From: Nymphalis io
Lineage: Eukaryota > Arthropoda > Insecta > Lepidoptera > Nymphalidae
Reading direction: 5' to 3'
Assembly: GCF_905147045.1 (NCBI RefSeq)
Contig: NC_065913.1
Location: 4,390,001-4,454,000, forward strand
Length of the DNA: 64,000 nucleotides
The notes beneath the pieces are model-generated. The model saw only the letters and a list, made by a program, of their open reading frames with translations. It ran no database searches and was not told the DNA's origin. Shown here piece after piece: positions 43,842 through 53,130 of this stretch (position 1 is the first letter of the stretch; each line of letters begins with the position of its first letter). A program made the translations under genes and the position numbers.

Positions 43842-44090
43842 TTATACTATGAGATCTTTACAGAGCTTTACAAAAGTTGGCTTGCTTTGGGCAAAGATGT
43901 CGATATTGCCGTTAGAAGAATATTCATTATAAGAATTAATTATTCTGTTGAGGGGTGTATGTTTACCTAAATTTGTTTTAAAAGCTGTAGTTCTAAAAGG
44001 TTTTTTTATTAAGTGTCTAGGAATTTTGCGGGGAACAACTAAATTGATTTGCTGAAGTAGTTCGGATGACATTATTTGACCATGGACAGT
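43842..44090 (-). pseudogene. Frame-shifted C-terminus of the same reverse transcriptase
   Basis: Read one frame over: HGQIMSSELLQQINLVVPRK, then RTTAFKTNLGKHTPLNRIIN and SYNEYSSNGNIDIF. The type of ending (ELL..INLVVPR, PLNRIINSYN) is typical of this LINE group. A single-base change in length near 44085-44092 explains the break. Confidence 0.8.
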
Positions 44091-44815
44091 TTGTGTAGGG
44101 TCAAAACATCGCTGATTTCACGGCGACTTTTAAGTGATATCATTTTAAAATGTTTTAGCCTATTGTTGTAGTTAGCGCGATAAGGACAACTAGTATCCTT
44201 GTATGCAAGAAAACGGGTAAAATTTTGTTGTATTCGCTCTAGTCTTTCGATATGAGTGTTATAAAAAGGGTTCCATATATTTGATGCATACTCTAAATTG
44301 GAACGTACAAGAGAATTATAAATGCAGAGCAATGAGCGAGTATTCTTAAAATCCTTGCATGTTCGTTTTACAAATCCTAACATTTTCCAAGCTTTTGATA
44401 TTATTTTGTCTAGATGATTAATAAAATTTAAATTGCTATCGATAAGTACACCTAAGTCTCGAATGGAATTAACCTCGGATAAAGGATCGCCAGATATAGA
44501 GTATTTAGATAATATCGGTTTTCTGCGTCTTGTAAACTTTATATGAAGACATTTTTTAACATTTAATTCCATGTTATTTTTATTGCACCAGCTAGCGAGA
44601 GCGTCTATATCTGCTTGGAGAAGGTCAGAATCGGATAACGTTTTTATAGGTCTGTAGATTTTGAGATCGTCGGCGAATATTAAGCATTTGCTAAATTTAA
44701 TGCTGTCTACTATATCATTAATAAAAACTAAAAAAAGAATTGGACCTAAATGGGATCCTTGGGGTACCCCGGATGTGGGAACAAATGCAAAAGATGAATA
44801 GCCGTGAGTAATCAC
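44072..44815 (-). pseudogene. Reverse transcriptase C-terminal half of the minus LINE
   Basis: A 247-codon frame. Motifs: SGVPQGSHLGPILF at residues 15-28, FIND at 31-34, catalytic FADD at 47-50, then LNVKKC and the thumb/C-terminal region with NSLVRSNLEYASNIWNPFY. The upstream palm and fingers and the endonuclease are missing. The frame ends at a shifted stop (44072-44074); the natural continuation is in the next frame. Confidence 0.88.
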
Positions 44816-44826
44816 CCGTTGAGATC

Positions 44827-44960
44827 GTATGTATTTACAAAAGAAAAATAGTATATGTAGTATATCAGTTGCCTGGTTTCCATAATACTAACTCTGTACA
44901 AGCTCAATTTGGGATCAGATGGCCGTGTGTGAAAAATGACCCAGGATATTATTATTATTA
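44827..44960 (+). repeat. SINE C, 3' half
   Basis: GTATGTATTTACAAAAGAAA, TCAGTTGCCTGGTTTCCATA and GATCAGATGGCCGTGTGTGA, ending GACCCAGGATATTATTATTA. The head is missing. Confidence 0.88.
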
Positions 44961-45495
44961 TATTACAAGGTTAATGTATATTGGTTTGGTTTTTTCAGTT
45001 ACGCAATAAAAATAAATACGTTATACATTTATTAGTACAGATTGTTTTAAAACATTTTATAATTTAAGTTTATGTAATAACTTGAGAAAAAAGTGTACTA
45101 ACTATTATATAAATTAGTTTATCGTTGTAAAGTAATATAAATTTAAACTTTGCTAAAAATGTTAAAAGCGAGCTCAATTTAAACTTTAGCTGCTAAAATC
45201 GTGGAGAGGTCACACGTTGAAATTCGCACGGCAGCTATTTCAAGCACGGCATTCTACGAATAATGCCCCGTCACACTTACCTACTAAACGTGTTTAGGTA
45301 GGTAGTGTTATTAGGTTATTTAATTTTTACTATTAAGCTAGACTTAGCTAATATACATTTATATGTGAATCTTAGTCGATGATTCAGTTAAAATCCGGGT
45401 AAAAATATATATTTTTTAAAAACTTTTAGATTCTACTTTTATTTTATTTGGTTTTAATTAATTATATTTTTTTCGATATAAATTTTGATGTTGTA
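44961..45495. other. AT-rich stretch, nothing recognised
   Basis: No gene or family match seen. Confidence 0.45.
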
Positions 45496-45496
45496 C

Positions 45497-45602
45497 TTTT
45501 TTTTTGTATTTGCCGGGAAGGCAAATGGCTTTACTTCACCTGATGGTAAGTGGTAGTAGAGTCTAAACGCGACGACGGCCAGTACCTTGACTGTACTGAC
45601 TG
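45497..45602 (-). mobile_element. LINE K copy 3, 3' non-coding end only
   Basis: Poly-T 45497-45505 (minus poly-A), then GGCAAATGGCTTTACTTCAC, CTGATGGTAAGTGGTAGTAG and TCTAAACGCGACGACGGCCA. This is the reverse of the last ~100 bp of LINE K (compare 3510-3605 and 30770-30870). Confidence 0.88.
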
Positions 45603-45621
45603 TAAGTCTATGTCTGTAAGC

Positions 45622-45684
45622 TGAAATGGCCCAACGGTAAGAATGTGTGAATCTGTGTAAAAATGTGTGAGTTCAAACCCGGAG
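45622..45684 (+). repeat. SINE A head, left half of an interrupted copy
   Basis: GCTGAAATGGCCCAACGGTA (box A region), AATGTGTGAATCTGTGT, then GTTCAAACCCGGA (box B). The copy resumes at 45953 after retroposon R. Confidence 0.85.
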
Positions 45685-45952
45685 GGACTAGGGGGGGGGT
45701 CACAGTACCCTGGGAACCCTCCCTAGAGAATGGAGGCCCGTAGGCGGGCCGGCCGTCAGAGCGCCACGGTAGCATGCGAAAGCAATCCCGTGGCGCTCCT
45801 CGTTAAGACGGAAAGGGTACCGCTGGTTTTTTAGTGGGTATTCCGATGTTCGGGGCAAACTCAGCGCCTTGAACACCGGCGAGTCCCACATACCCCCCAC
45901 TGTTCCCGTGGGGGAAACGCGTAATGCGTTTCTCCAGCGTTAAAAAAAAAGG
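45685..45952 (+). mobile_element. Retroposon R, longest copy
   Basis: Starts GGGACTAGGGGGGGGGTCAC, then GGCCCGTAGGCGGGCCGGCC, GCGCCACGGTAGCATGCGAA, TACCGCTGGTTTTTTAGTGG and AACGCGTAATGCGTTTCTCC, and ends in poly-A. Exact 13-bp target-site duplication GTTCAAACCCGGA at 45672-45684 and 45953-45965. Variable 5' truncation among the five copies suggests the 3' end of an unidentified LINE rather than a SINE. A short minus frame here (45700-45900) is not a gene. Confidence 0.9.
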
Positions 45953-45995
45953 GTTCAAACCCGGACAAGCACCACTGAATTTTCATGTTTTATAT
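45953..45995 (+). repeat. SINE A, right half of the interrupted copy
   Basis: GTTCAAACCCGGACAAGCAC and CACTGAATTTTCATG; the rest of A is missing. Confidence 0.85.
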
Positions 45996-46652
45996 TTTAT
46001 TATATTGATTTTCTTAGTAATAAAGCGTGCAATAGCATATTGTTTCATACGAGGTTGTAAGCATTAAAGCTTGAAACGAAGTTATTGATTAATGATTATG
46101 TATAGCCAACAAAGTAAAAAAGAATATCTTAATCGCTTATACATACTTAAATTATTTTCACTAAGCAGTTAAAACACACTTGTTCAACCAACATACACGC
46201 CACATCGTTGCTTGCACGCCATCTTATTAATATTGACACACAAATATATAAGAATTTGTTTTGCTTAGAAAGCACAATTTTCTTCTTTATATTTTCTAAC
46301 CAATGTAAGTGTTAACAAATATCTATATAAAAACTTTTAAAAACGTCCAATACTAGTAGAATATAATAATCCTATATTTTGTTTCGTATGTACATATGTG
46401 TGTTTTACGAATATTGTTTACCTAAGTCTTAGTATGTTTTTAACAAAGGAGAAGTATACTTGTCAATATTCTCATTTATCTGTCAGTCTTTTTGACGTAA
46501 AATACACTGAGTCATCAGAAAAAAAGCCCCATTTTTCTTGTCACACCGAAACGCACTTTTAAAATAAGATCAGCGTTTATTTTAAGGGCGGGCCTTTGGA
46601 GGGTCAACATAACAATATGTATTTATATTTTTATTAAGTTGTTAGTTTTTTT
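45996..46652. other. AT-rich stretch, nothing recognised
   Basis: No gene or family match seen. Confidence 0.45.
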
Positions 46653-46888
46653 TTGTGGAGAAGGCTTGGAGCTTATGCCATCACGCTGCTTCAATGCGGG
46701 TCGGTGGTATACAGATGTAGCAGAATTTCAGTGAAATTAGAGGTTTCCTCACGATGTTTTCCTTCACTGTCAAGCACGAGATGAATTATAAAAAAAAATA
46801 AACACATGATAATTCAGTGGTGCTTGTCCAGGTTTGAATCCAAGATCATCGGTTAAGATTTATGCGTTCTAACCACTGGACCATCTCA
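46653..46888 (-). repeat. SINE A lacking the extreme 3' end
   Basis: TGTGGAGAAGGCTTGGAGCT, CACGCTGCTTCAATGCGGGT, TTCAGTGGTGCTTGTCCAGG and AACCACTGGACCATCTCAG. Confidence 0.88.
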
Positions 46889-47257
46889 GTTTATTAATGT
46901 TTCGGTATATTGACATTTTTTGGCAATGCTCTAGCAAAATCAAGGTCGAATATATCTGGCGTTTACTTACCGTCACATTATTTTGCTGACCGTACAAAGG
47001 TGAGAGCTATTTTAATATGCTAATGGTCTAAAATAAATTTGGCATAGGCATTTTTTGTGATTGAGGGCTGAATTCAATTTTCATATCGCTATCTTTACTT
47101 TGTGACGTCTCGAATTTGACAGTTACAATATTATTTTAAATATTTGTAATCTGTTTTAAGAGTTCAATCGTTGTTTCTCACTCGTAATAAATATATAAGA
47201 AAAGGATAGTCTTCATGTATTGTGATTGTTTTGTTTTATACTAGTATAAAATAAATT
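46889..47257. other. AT-rich stretch, nothing recognised
   Basis: No gene or family match seen. Confidence 0.45.
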
Positions 47258-47275
47258 TATAATTACTATATATAA

Positions 47276-47574
47276 GCCGAGATGGCCCAGTGGTTCGAAC
47301 GCGTGAATCTTAACCGATGAACGTGGGTTCGAACCCGGGCAAGCACCTCTGAATTTTCATGTACTTAATTTCTGTTTATAATTCATCTCGTGCTTTTCGG
47401 TGAAGGAAAACATCGTGAGGAAACCTGCATGTGTCTAATTTCATCGAAATTCTGCCACATGTGTATTCCACCAACCCGCATTGGAGCAGCGTGGTGGAAT
47501 AAGCTCCAAACCTTCTCCTCAAATAGGGAGAGGAGGCCTTAGCCCAGCAGTGGGACATTTACAGGCTGTTACTA
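47276..47574 (+). repeat. SINE A, full length reference copy
   Basis: GCCGAGATGGCCCAGTGGTT (box A), GTGGGTTCGAACCCGGGC (box B), a body through CACATGTGTATTCCACCAAC, GGAGCAGCGTGGTGGAATAA, and CCCAGCAGTGGGACATTTAC with a short ACTAT-repeat tail. Target-site duplication TATAATTACTA at 47258-47268 and 47583-47593. Confidence 0.95.
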
Positions 47575-47879
47575 TACTATACTATAATTACTAAATACTT
47601 TCAAATAGAAAACTATATAATATTGGCTTCTCTTCAGATCTTAATTTTTTATTTATTGGTATTTAACATAAGAAATTTTACTAAAAATATAAAAGTAAAT
47701 AGTGTTTGTAATTAGTAAAGTAATTATATTGATAAAAATAAATACTGCGGGCACGTGACGCCCGGTAGTTGTGTAACGTCGAAATTGAAAAACTAATATA
47801 TGAAGCTATAGAAATAAAAAGTTTCGTTAGTAAAATAAATAATAAATATGTTTTTCTTACTATTATTATGATATATACT

Positions 47880-47936
47880 TGTGATTGCGCACACCCTCGA
47901 GCACTATAATGTTTCCTGCGTAGTTGGGTGTGTCTT
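47880..47936 (+). repeat. SINE D tail fragment
   Basis: TTGTGATTGCGCACACCCTC, GAGCACTATAATGTTTCCTG and CGTAGTTGGGTGTGTC. Confidence 0.65.
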
Positions 47937-48056
47937 CAACGCCATTTTATCGCCACTCATTCACTTACCCTTAAAACTGATACAAAACAATACTCTTTTT
48001 TTTATTTGACTGTAGAATATTAGATGAGTTGTTTGTTTAATAAAGCCTTACCAAGT
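47937..48056 (-). repeat. Retroposon B, 5' part, diverged
   Basis: CACTCATTCACTTACCCTTA, AAACTGATACAAAACAATAC and TGACTGTAGAATATTAGATG, then AATAAAGCCTTACCAAG. Confidence 0.65.
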
Positions 48057-48059
48057 GTA

Positions 48060-48385
48060 TCTCTATTTACTCACCTTGTTAGCAATCTTATGTTCTCACG
48101 TACTTAGCCCGATTGATAAACTGCAAAAGCGTAAAACTATTTAACAAATAGAGTAAGGCAACTTTCAGTCGAGTTAGTTAATCTCAGAACTGTTCTCTTC
48201 ACAGTCGGTTGCGACATGCATTGTTCTAGTACGAACTTTGACGTCGCCTAACAGGTTAACGTCCATAAAGTTAGCGTTGTACGCTCACATTTACGCTACG
48301 AAATGTACGGTCGAGCGTTTTGTAACGAAACGCGGCGATTAGTTAGTCGATGATAATGTATTCCTGATTTAGGCCATGACATCAT
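48060..48385. other. Non-repetitive, relatively GC-balanced stretch
   Basis: No family A-D, R or G match. Contains several CpG-bearing words (ACGTCGCC, TACGGTCGAGCG, AACGCGGCGA) unlike the AT-rich surroundings. No long open frame. Confidence 0.45.
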
Positions 48386-48404
48386 TCTCATTGGGAAACT
48401 AGCC

Positions 48405-48581
48405 TTTTTTTTATCGCTGGAAAAACACATTTACGCGTTTCCTCCACATAAGGTGGGGGGAGTCCCACAACACGCCCCGGTGTTGTGGGACTCGTCGGCA
48501 CTGAAAGCGCCAGAAGACCCACTAAAAAACCAGCGGTACCCACTCCGTCTTTTCGGGGATCGCTTGCGCATGCTACCGTGA
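48405..48581 (-). mobile_element. Retroposon R with 16-bp target-site duplication
   Basis: Poly-T start, ATCGCTGGAAAAACACATTT, CACAACACGCCCCGGTGTTG, CCCACTAAAAAACCAGCGGT and GCGCATGCTACCGTGA. CATTGGGAAACTAGCC (48389-48404) and CATTGGGTAACTAGCC (48582-48597) flank it with one difference. Confidence 0.92.
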
Positions 48582-48597
48582 CATTGGGTAACTAGCC

Positions 48598-49449
48598 TGT
48601 CTTATACAATGGGTTATTTATTCTTTCGTTCCCGTGTTATGTTTCCATGATCAATTACACTCTTTGGTACCTAAAATATATATACGTAGAATTTCATAAC
48701 GATCGGTTTGTCTGTTACTATATAATAAGTTTTAGCAAACCTTCTCCATAATCTTAAGAGGCCTTAAATCAATTTTGGATGAGTGGCGGAGTGGGGATTC
48801 ATATTTATTTTTTAATTATAGACAAATTGTTTTACAATATAAGTTTATGTGTATATAACTTAAAAAATATTATGTCAAAATTCAGTTATATATTTTGTTG
48901 TTTAAGTTAAAGATTTTTTACTTAAAAAAATTTATTTCTTAATATATAACGTTGGCTTCCTAATAAATAAATATCTATTTAATGTGACGCTAGTTAAATA
49001 TGTAACTGAGCATATTAATCGGTCAATATAAGACGTTCCTTTAGAGAACGTGATACCGTATGTCGCTTGCAAGTTTTACTTGGGTACTTAGTGCAAGTTA
49101 GAGCACTACAGAACACTCATTTAAGACTATGAACATTTTCATGTTGAAATAATAATTTTCCTCATAATCTCGTAAGCTCTAGTCCTTTTACGTGTTGAAG
49201 ATGCGCATAAGATGTCATTACGCTAGATATTATTTTTATTATTGCAATGTTTCTGTTAGATTTTTCAGATTTGTCTTGTCTGTTTTAAATTGGAAGTAAC
49301 GATTTGTCTCTTGTATCGAGTTTTTCCCGATTTTTATTACAGCACTGCTATATGCTTTTAATACTTTAGTGCATTTTGTTTCAATTAATTTCAAGGTCTT
49401 TAATAAATACTAAATTTGTAAAAACACATCATAAAAAGCTGCCCATTGA
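48598..49449. other. AT-rich stretch, nothing recognised
   Basis: No gene or family match seen. Confidence 0.45.
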
Positions 49450-49454
49450 AATCT

Positions 49455-49665
49455 TAATTGAAGATGGTTCAATCCTGAGCAAACACAAACACACAAAACT
49501 GAATTTTCATTTATTTAACTCATACTTATAGTTCATCTGGCCGGTAAAGAAAAATATCGCGAGGAAATCTGAGTGTATCGTATGAAATTCGAAACATATA
49601 TTTATTTTAATAGACCCGTCTGTATGAATCAATCAGTAAAGGAACAGTGTGATGGAGTAAGTTAT
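49455..49665 (+). repeat. SINE A, strongly diverged
   Basis: GAAGATGGTTCAATCCTGAG, ACTGAATTTTCATTTATTTA, AGTTCATCTGGCCGGTAAAG, AATATCGCGAGGAAATCTG and AACAGTGTGATGGAGTAAG. Confidence 0.65.
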
Positions 49666-49687
49666 AACTTGTATTATTGTGTATTGT

Positions 49688-49822
49688 ACTTGGTGGTAGG
49701 GCTTTGTACAAGTCTGAGTAGTTACCAACCACATATCACATATTCTACGGCTAAACTACAATTCTTAGTTTTTTTGTATTCAGGTTAGAAGGGTGAGTGA
49801 GCCAGAGTAACTACAAACTTGA
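49688..49822 (+). repeat. Retroposon B, 5' half
   Basis: TTGGTGGTAGGGCTTTGTAC, ATTCTACGGCTAAACTACAA and AGAAGGGTGAGTGAGCCAGA. Confidence 0.85.
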
Positions 49823-49967
49823 AGCTGGCCGCTGTCAATGTTTTTATCAGATGTGCTGTCCGTATTATATATTAACTATATATAGGTTTATTTTATTTTA
49901 ACATGCATGCATGTTTTTGTTGTTTATCTTAATTTTTGGATTGCAAGCTTATAACAACATAGTGTTT

Positions 49968-50254
49968 TTTTATAGAATAGGAAGGCGGACGAGCATATGG
50001 GCCACCTGATGATAAGTGGTCACCAAACGCTCTTAGACATTGGCATGTTGGATGTCAACCACCGCTTACATAGTCAATGCGCCACCAACCTTGGAAACTA
50101 AGATTTTATGTCCCTTGTGCCTGTAGTTACACTGGCTCACTCACCCTTCAAACCGGAACACAACAATATCAAGTACTGCTGTTTTGCGGTAGAATATCTG
50201 ATGAGTGGGTGGTACCTACCCAGACGAGCTTGCACAAATCCCTACCACCAGTAA
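49968..50254 (-). repeat. Retroposon B, full length
   Basis: Poly-T, ATAGGAAGGCGGACGAGCAT, CCACCTGATGATAAGTGGTC, GTCAATGCGCCACCAACCTT, AACCGGAACACAACAATATC and GCTTGCACAAATCCCTACCA. Confidence 0.94.
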
Positions 50255-50259
50255 ATGTT

Positions 50260-51313
50260 TATTTATATGCTAATAATATTAAAGTTTGCATAGGACTCTA
50301 CGACGGCGATTTCTTCGTCGACTCGTAACGTGTGTCAGTTGTCTTCCTTAGTGTTTTTGGTCTTCATGGCCTTCTAGTCGGTCATCATTCAATAATCGGG
50401 TCATCTTTATTACGGGTCCTCATTTTTAGGTTGTAATCCAGAATCTCTTCAGAAGAGGCCATTCGTCCTTCACCAGTGTCGTCAGCGCGTCTCAGCTGTT
50501 GTCGGTTTAAAATATGAAGTTTTTCATGAAACCTTGCAAAAGAGTAATCTCATTGCAGAATACCAAGTCCAAAATCGACCACGAAGATAACATGATCCTC
50601 ATATTGTCACACTTTCGGTTGAAATATTATTTTTAAATTAAGCCAAACAATGTCGCGAGTCCAGACACCCGTTCCATAATATTATCTTCTATGGAATATT
50701 GCTTGTCATACGCCAACATTTTCTATCGAGTCATGTCTTTATAATTTCCTGTGCGCTTAAGGGGAGAAGAATTTTCCTATAAGCTAATGCCAACTTGACA
50801 TATATTTACGAGCTTCGAGCCTGAGACATCTCTGTTATTAATATCAGCTTTCTAATGCTTGAAGAATTTAGTGAAAATGTTTGTCCTTGAAAGATTATTA
50901 GTTATTGTATAATTTACAACATTTATTAATGCAAATATTTACATTTTTCTCTTATTAAAGATAAAAAACGGAAATGGCTACCATGTGACATCTTATGTTC
51001 GTTAACTCTGGTATTATGTGCTTTAAAGCTCTGATATTTGCGTAAACAAAGCTATTCTTTGAATCGCTCTATTTATATATTTTTCTTGTGCATCTTTTAT
51101 GAATTACAAATTTTAAGATACAAACACACAGGCAGATAAAAAACGTATCCATTATACTTGGTTCAAATCGAAAAGCTTTTAAAACGTATTTTGTATGCAA
51201 GAAGGAAATCTACATACTTGCGTTTATTACTCAATTCAGGTTCAGTTTTAAAACAATATTTTATTTTTTTATCTAATCATTATTGACAACTACAAAAAAT
51301 AATAATATAATCC
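50260..51313. other. Stretch without recognised repeat or gene; 50280-50760 GC-balanced
   Basis: 50280-50760 holds words such as ACTCTACGACGGCGATTTCT and GTCGTCAGCGCGTCTCAGCT and looks like decayed coding DNA. A minus-strand reading near 50400-50470 gives a short stretch starting MASSEEILDYNLKMRTRN that then breaks. I do not recognise the family. The remainder to 51313 is AT-rich. Confidence 0.4.
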
Positions 51314-51325
51314 TGTATTAAACAT

Positions 51326-51608
51326 GCCGAGATGGCCTAGTGGTTAGAACGCGTGAATCTTAACCGATGATTACGGGTTCAAACCCGGGCAAACACCACT
51401 GAATTTTCATGTCCTTAATTTGTGTTTATAATTCATCTCGTGCTTGACGGTGAAGGAAAACATCGTGAGGAAACCTGCATGTGTCTAATTGCCACATGTG
51501 TATTCTACCAACCCGCATTGGAGCAGCGTGGTGGAATAAGTTCCAAACCTTATCCTCAAAATGGAGAGGAGGCCTTAGCGCAGCAGTGGGACATTAACAG
51601 GCTGTTAC
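51326..51608 (+). repeat. SINE A, near full length, well preserved
   Basis: GCCGAGATGGCCTAGTGGTT, GGGTTCAAACCCGGGC, the full body apart from a short loss after TGTGTCTAATT, and CGCAGCAGTGGGACATTAAC. Exact 12-bp target-site duplication TGTATTAAACAT at 51314-51325 and 51609-51620. Confidence 0.95.
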
Positions 51609-51620
51609 TGTATTAAACAT

Positions 51621-52124
51621 CAATCAATTTCATTTGAGAACGAAATATTTTCGTTTTAAATACTAATATTTACCGACCAAATGGGAACTGTGTCTCATAC
51701 GTATGATGGTCTCATCAATTTCATCTGATTCTTAGTAACTATACATATAACTAAACTATGTATATAGCTGATACCTGATAGATAGATCTGATACCAATCA
51801 TTAATAAAAGCAAGATATTGTTATGGTTTAATTCAATTTCATGCTTGGATTCATTCTTGTATATAATTATTACCATATAGCAATATCTATATATTATTGC
51901 AAGATATAGATCGTAGACGTTGCGTTTTCTTATGTATAATCCATTCAAAACCGACTTCAAAAAAGGGCTTATAATTAATTTCGTACGGGTAAGATAGGGT
52001 TTTACATAAAAAGTTTATATTAAAGGCCAAATATACAATCATTTATATATATAATATTATGTTTAACGGTTGATTTTTTAATAAATTTTAATTAAACTTA
52101 TATAACATCCTTTAATGCCTGCCG
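51621..52124. other. AT-rich stretch, nothing recognised
   Basis: No gene or family match seen. Confidence 0.45.
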
Positions 52125-52163
52125 GGCTATCGCTCGCTCTTCTTTTGAAAAGAAGGCTTAATG
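52125..52163 (-). repeat. SINE A tail, left part of an interrupted copy
   Basis: CTGCCGGGCTATCGCTCGCT, CTTCTTTTGAAAAGAAGGCT and TAATG are a poor match to the A tail (CTGCTGGGCTAAGGCCTCC, GAGGAGAAGG). Confidence 0.55.
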
Positions 52164-52455
52164 CTTTTTTTTATAGGATAGGTAGGCGGACGAGCATTTG
52201 GGCCACCTGATAGTAAGTGGTCACTAACGCCCTTAGACATTGGCATTGTAAGAAATGTTAACCATCGCTTACATCACCAATGCGCCACCAACCTTGGGAA
52301 CTAAGATGTTATGTCCCTTGTGCCGGTAATTACACTGGCTCACTCACCCTTCAAACCGGAACACAACAATACCAGGTACTGCTGTTTTGCGGTAGAATAT
52401 ATGATGAGTGGGTGGTACCTACCCAGACGAGCTTGCACAAAGCTCTACCACCACC
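52164..52455 (-). repeat. Retroposon B, full length
   Basis: Poly-T, ATAGGTAGGCGGACGAGCAT, CACCAATGCGCCACCAACCT, AACACAACAATACCAGGTAC and CGAGCTTGCACAAAGCTCTA. It sits between two parts of a degenerate SINE A. Confidence 0.94.
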
Positions 52456-52460
52456 ATACC

Positions 52461-52634
52461 ATCACGCAGCTTAATACGGGTTTTATACACGTGACAGAAT
52501 CATCATCATTCACCATTCATCCAACACGTTTCCTCACGAGGCTTTCCTTCCAAATAAAGCATTTCAGAAGTCAGTGGTGCTTCCTCAGGTTTTAACCTGT
52601 AATCATGCATTAGGCTAAATCGGCTATTTCGGTG
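52461..52634 (-). repeat. SINE A, right part of an interrupted copy
   Basis: CATCACGCAGCTTAATACGG, CGTTTCCTCACGAGGCTTTC, AGTCAGTGGTGCTTCCTCAG and GCATTAGGCTAAATCGGC. Confidence 0.65.
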
Positions 52635-52919
52635 GCAAAACTATAGCGTAGAAAATGTCATTACAAAATGTTAAAGATACAAACAATCGACAGCATATTT
52701 TTTAATTATTTTTTTATGAATTAAAATATTTTTAAGTACAGAAGACAATCGTTAGTCTGTAGTTATCTTTATTTTTGTGACGTAAAACGCAAGCATTAGA
52801 TTTAAATACGGATCAATCGGATTTAAAAATAAATATATTGAGTTCAATTTTACCAATGCGATAACTCACATGCGATTCATAATACTATGTTCTGATTTAT
52901 TGACATATGAAATATTTAC

Positions 52920-53130
52920 ATTTGACGCCGTAAAAAGTATTAACCATTCCTTGCAATGCCAATGCAAGAACAACTTTTACTTTTCACATTAGCCTACCAA
53001 GGCATTGTGCAATTCCATCTGTGTAGATACTACCCACTCCTCCTGATGCTATGTCCCTTGTGCCTGTAGATGTAGTAGCTCACTAACCTTTTCAAAGTGC
53101 TGCTTGGCAGTAAAGTATGTGGAAATTGAC
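52920..53130 (-). repeat. Retroposon B, degenerate
   Basis: ACGCCGTAAAAAGTATTAAC, CATTCCTTGCAATGCCAATG, GCTATGTCCCTTGTGCCTGT and GTGCTGCTTGGCAGTAAAGT. Confidence 0.65.

Larger units (their letters stand above)
43557..44826 (-). mobile_element. CR1/Jockey-group LINE, 5'-truncated
   Basis: Minus-strand LINE with a (TAAA)n tail (TTTA repeats at 43557-43575 on the plus strand). Coding similarity begins inside the reverse transcriptase domain at 44815, and a 3' non-coding part covers about 43577-43840. The protein differs from LINE K (FADD rather than YADD, different linker), so it is another family. The 5' junction abuts a headless SINE C. Confidence 0.88.

Noticed and set aside
45700..45900. 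66-codon minus-strand frame with GC-rich composition
   Set aside because: It falls wholly inside retroposon R and recurs antisense in other R copies.
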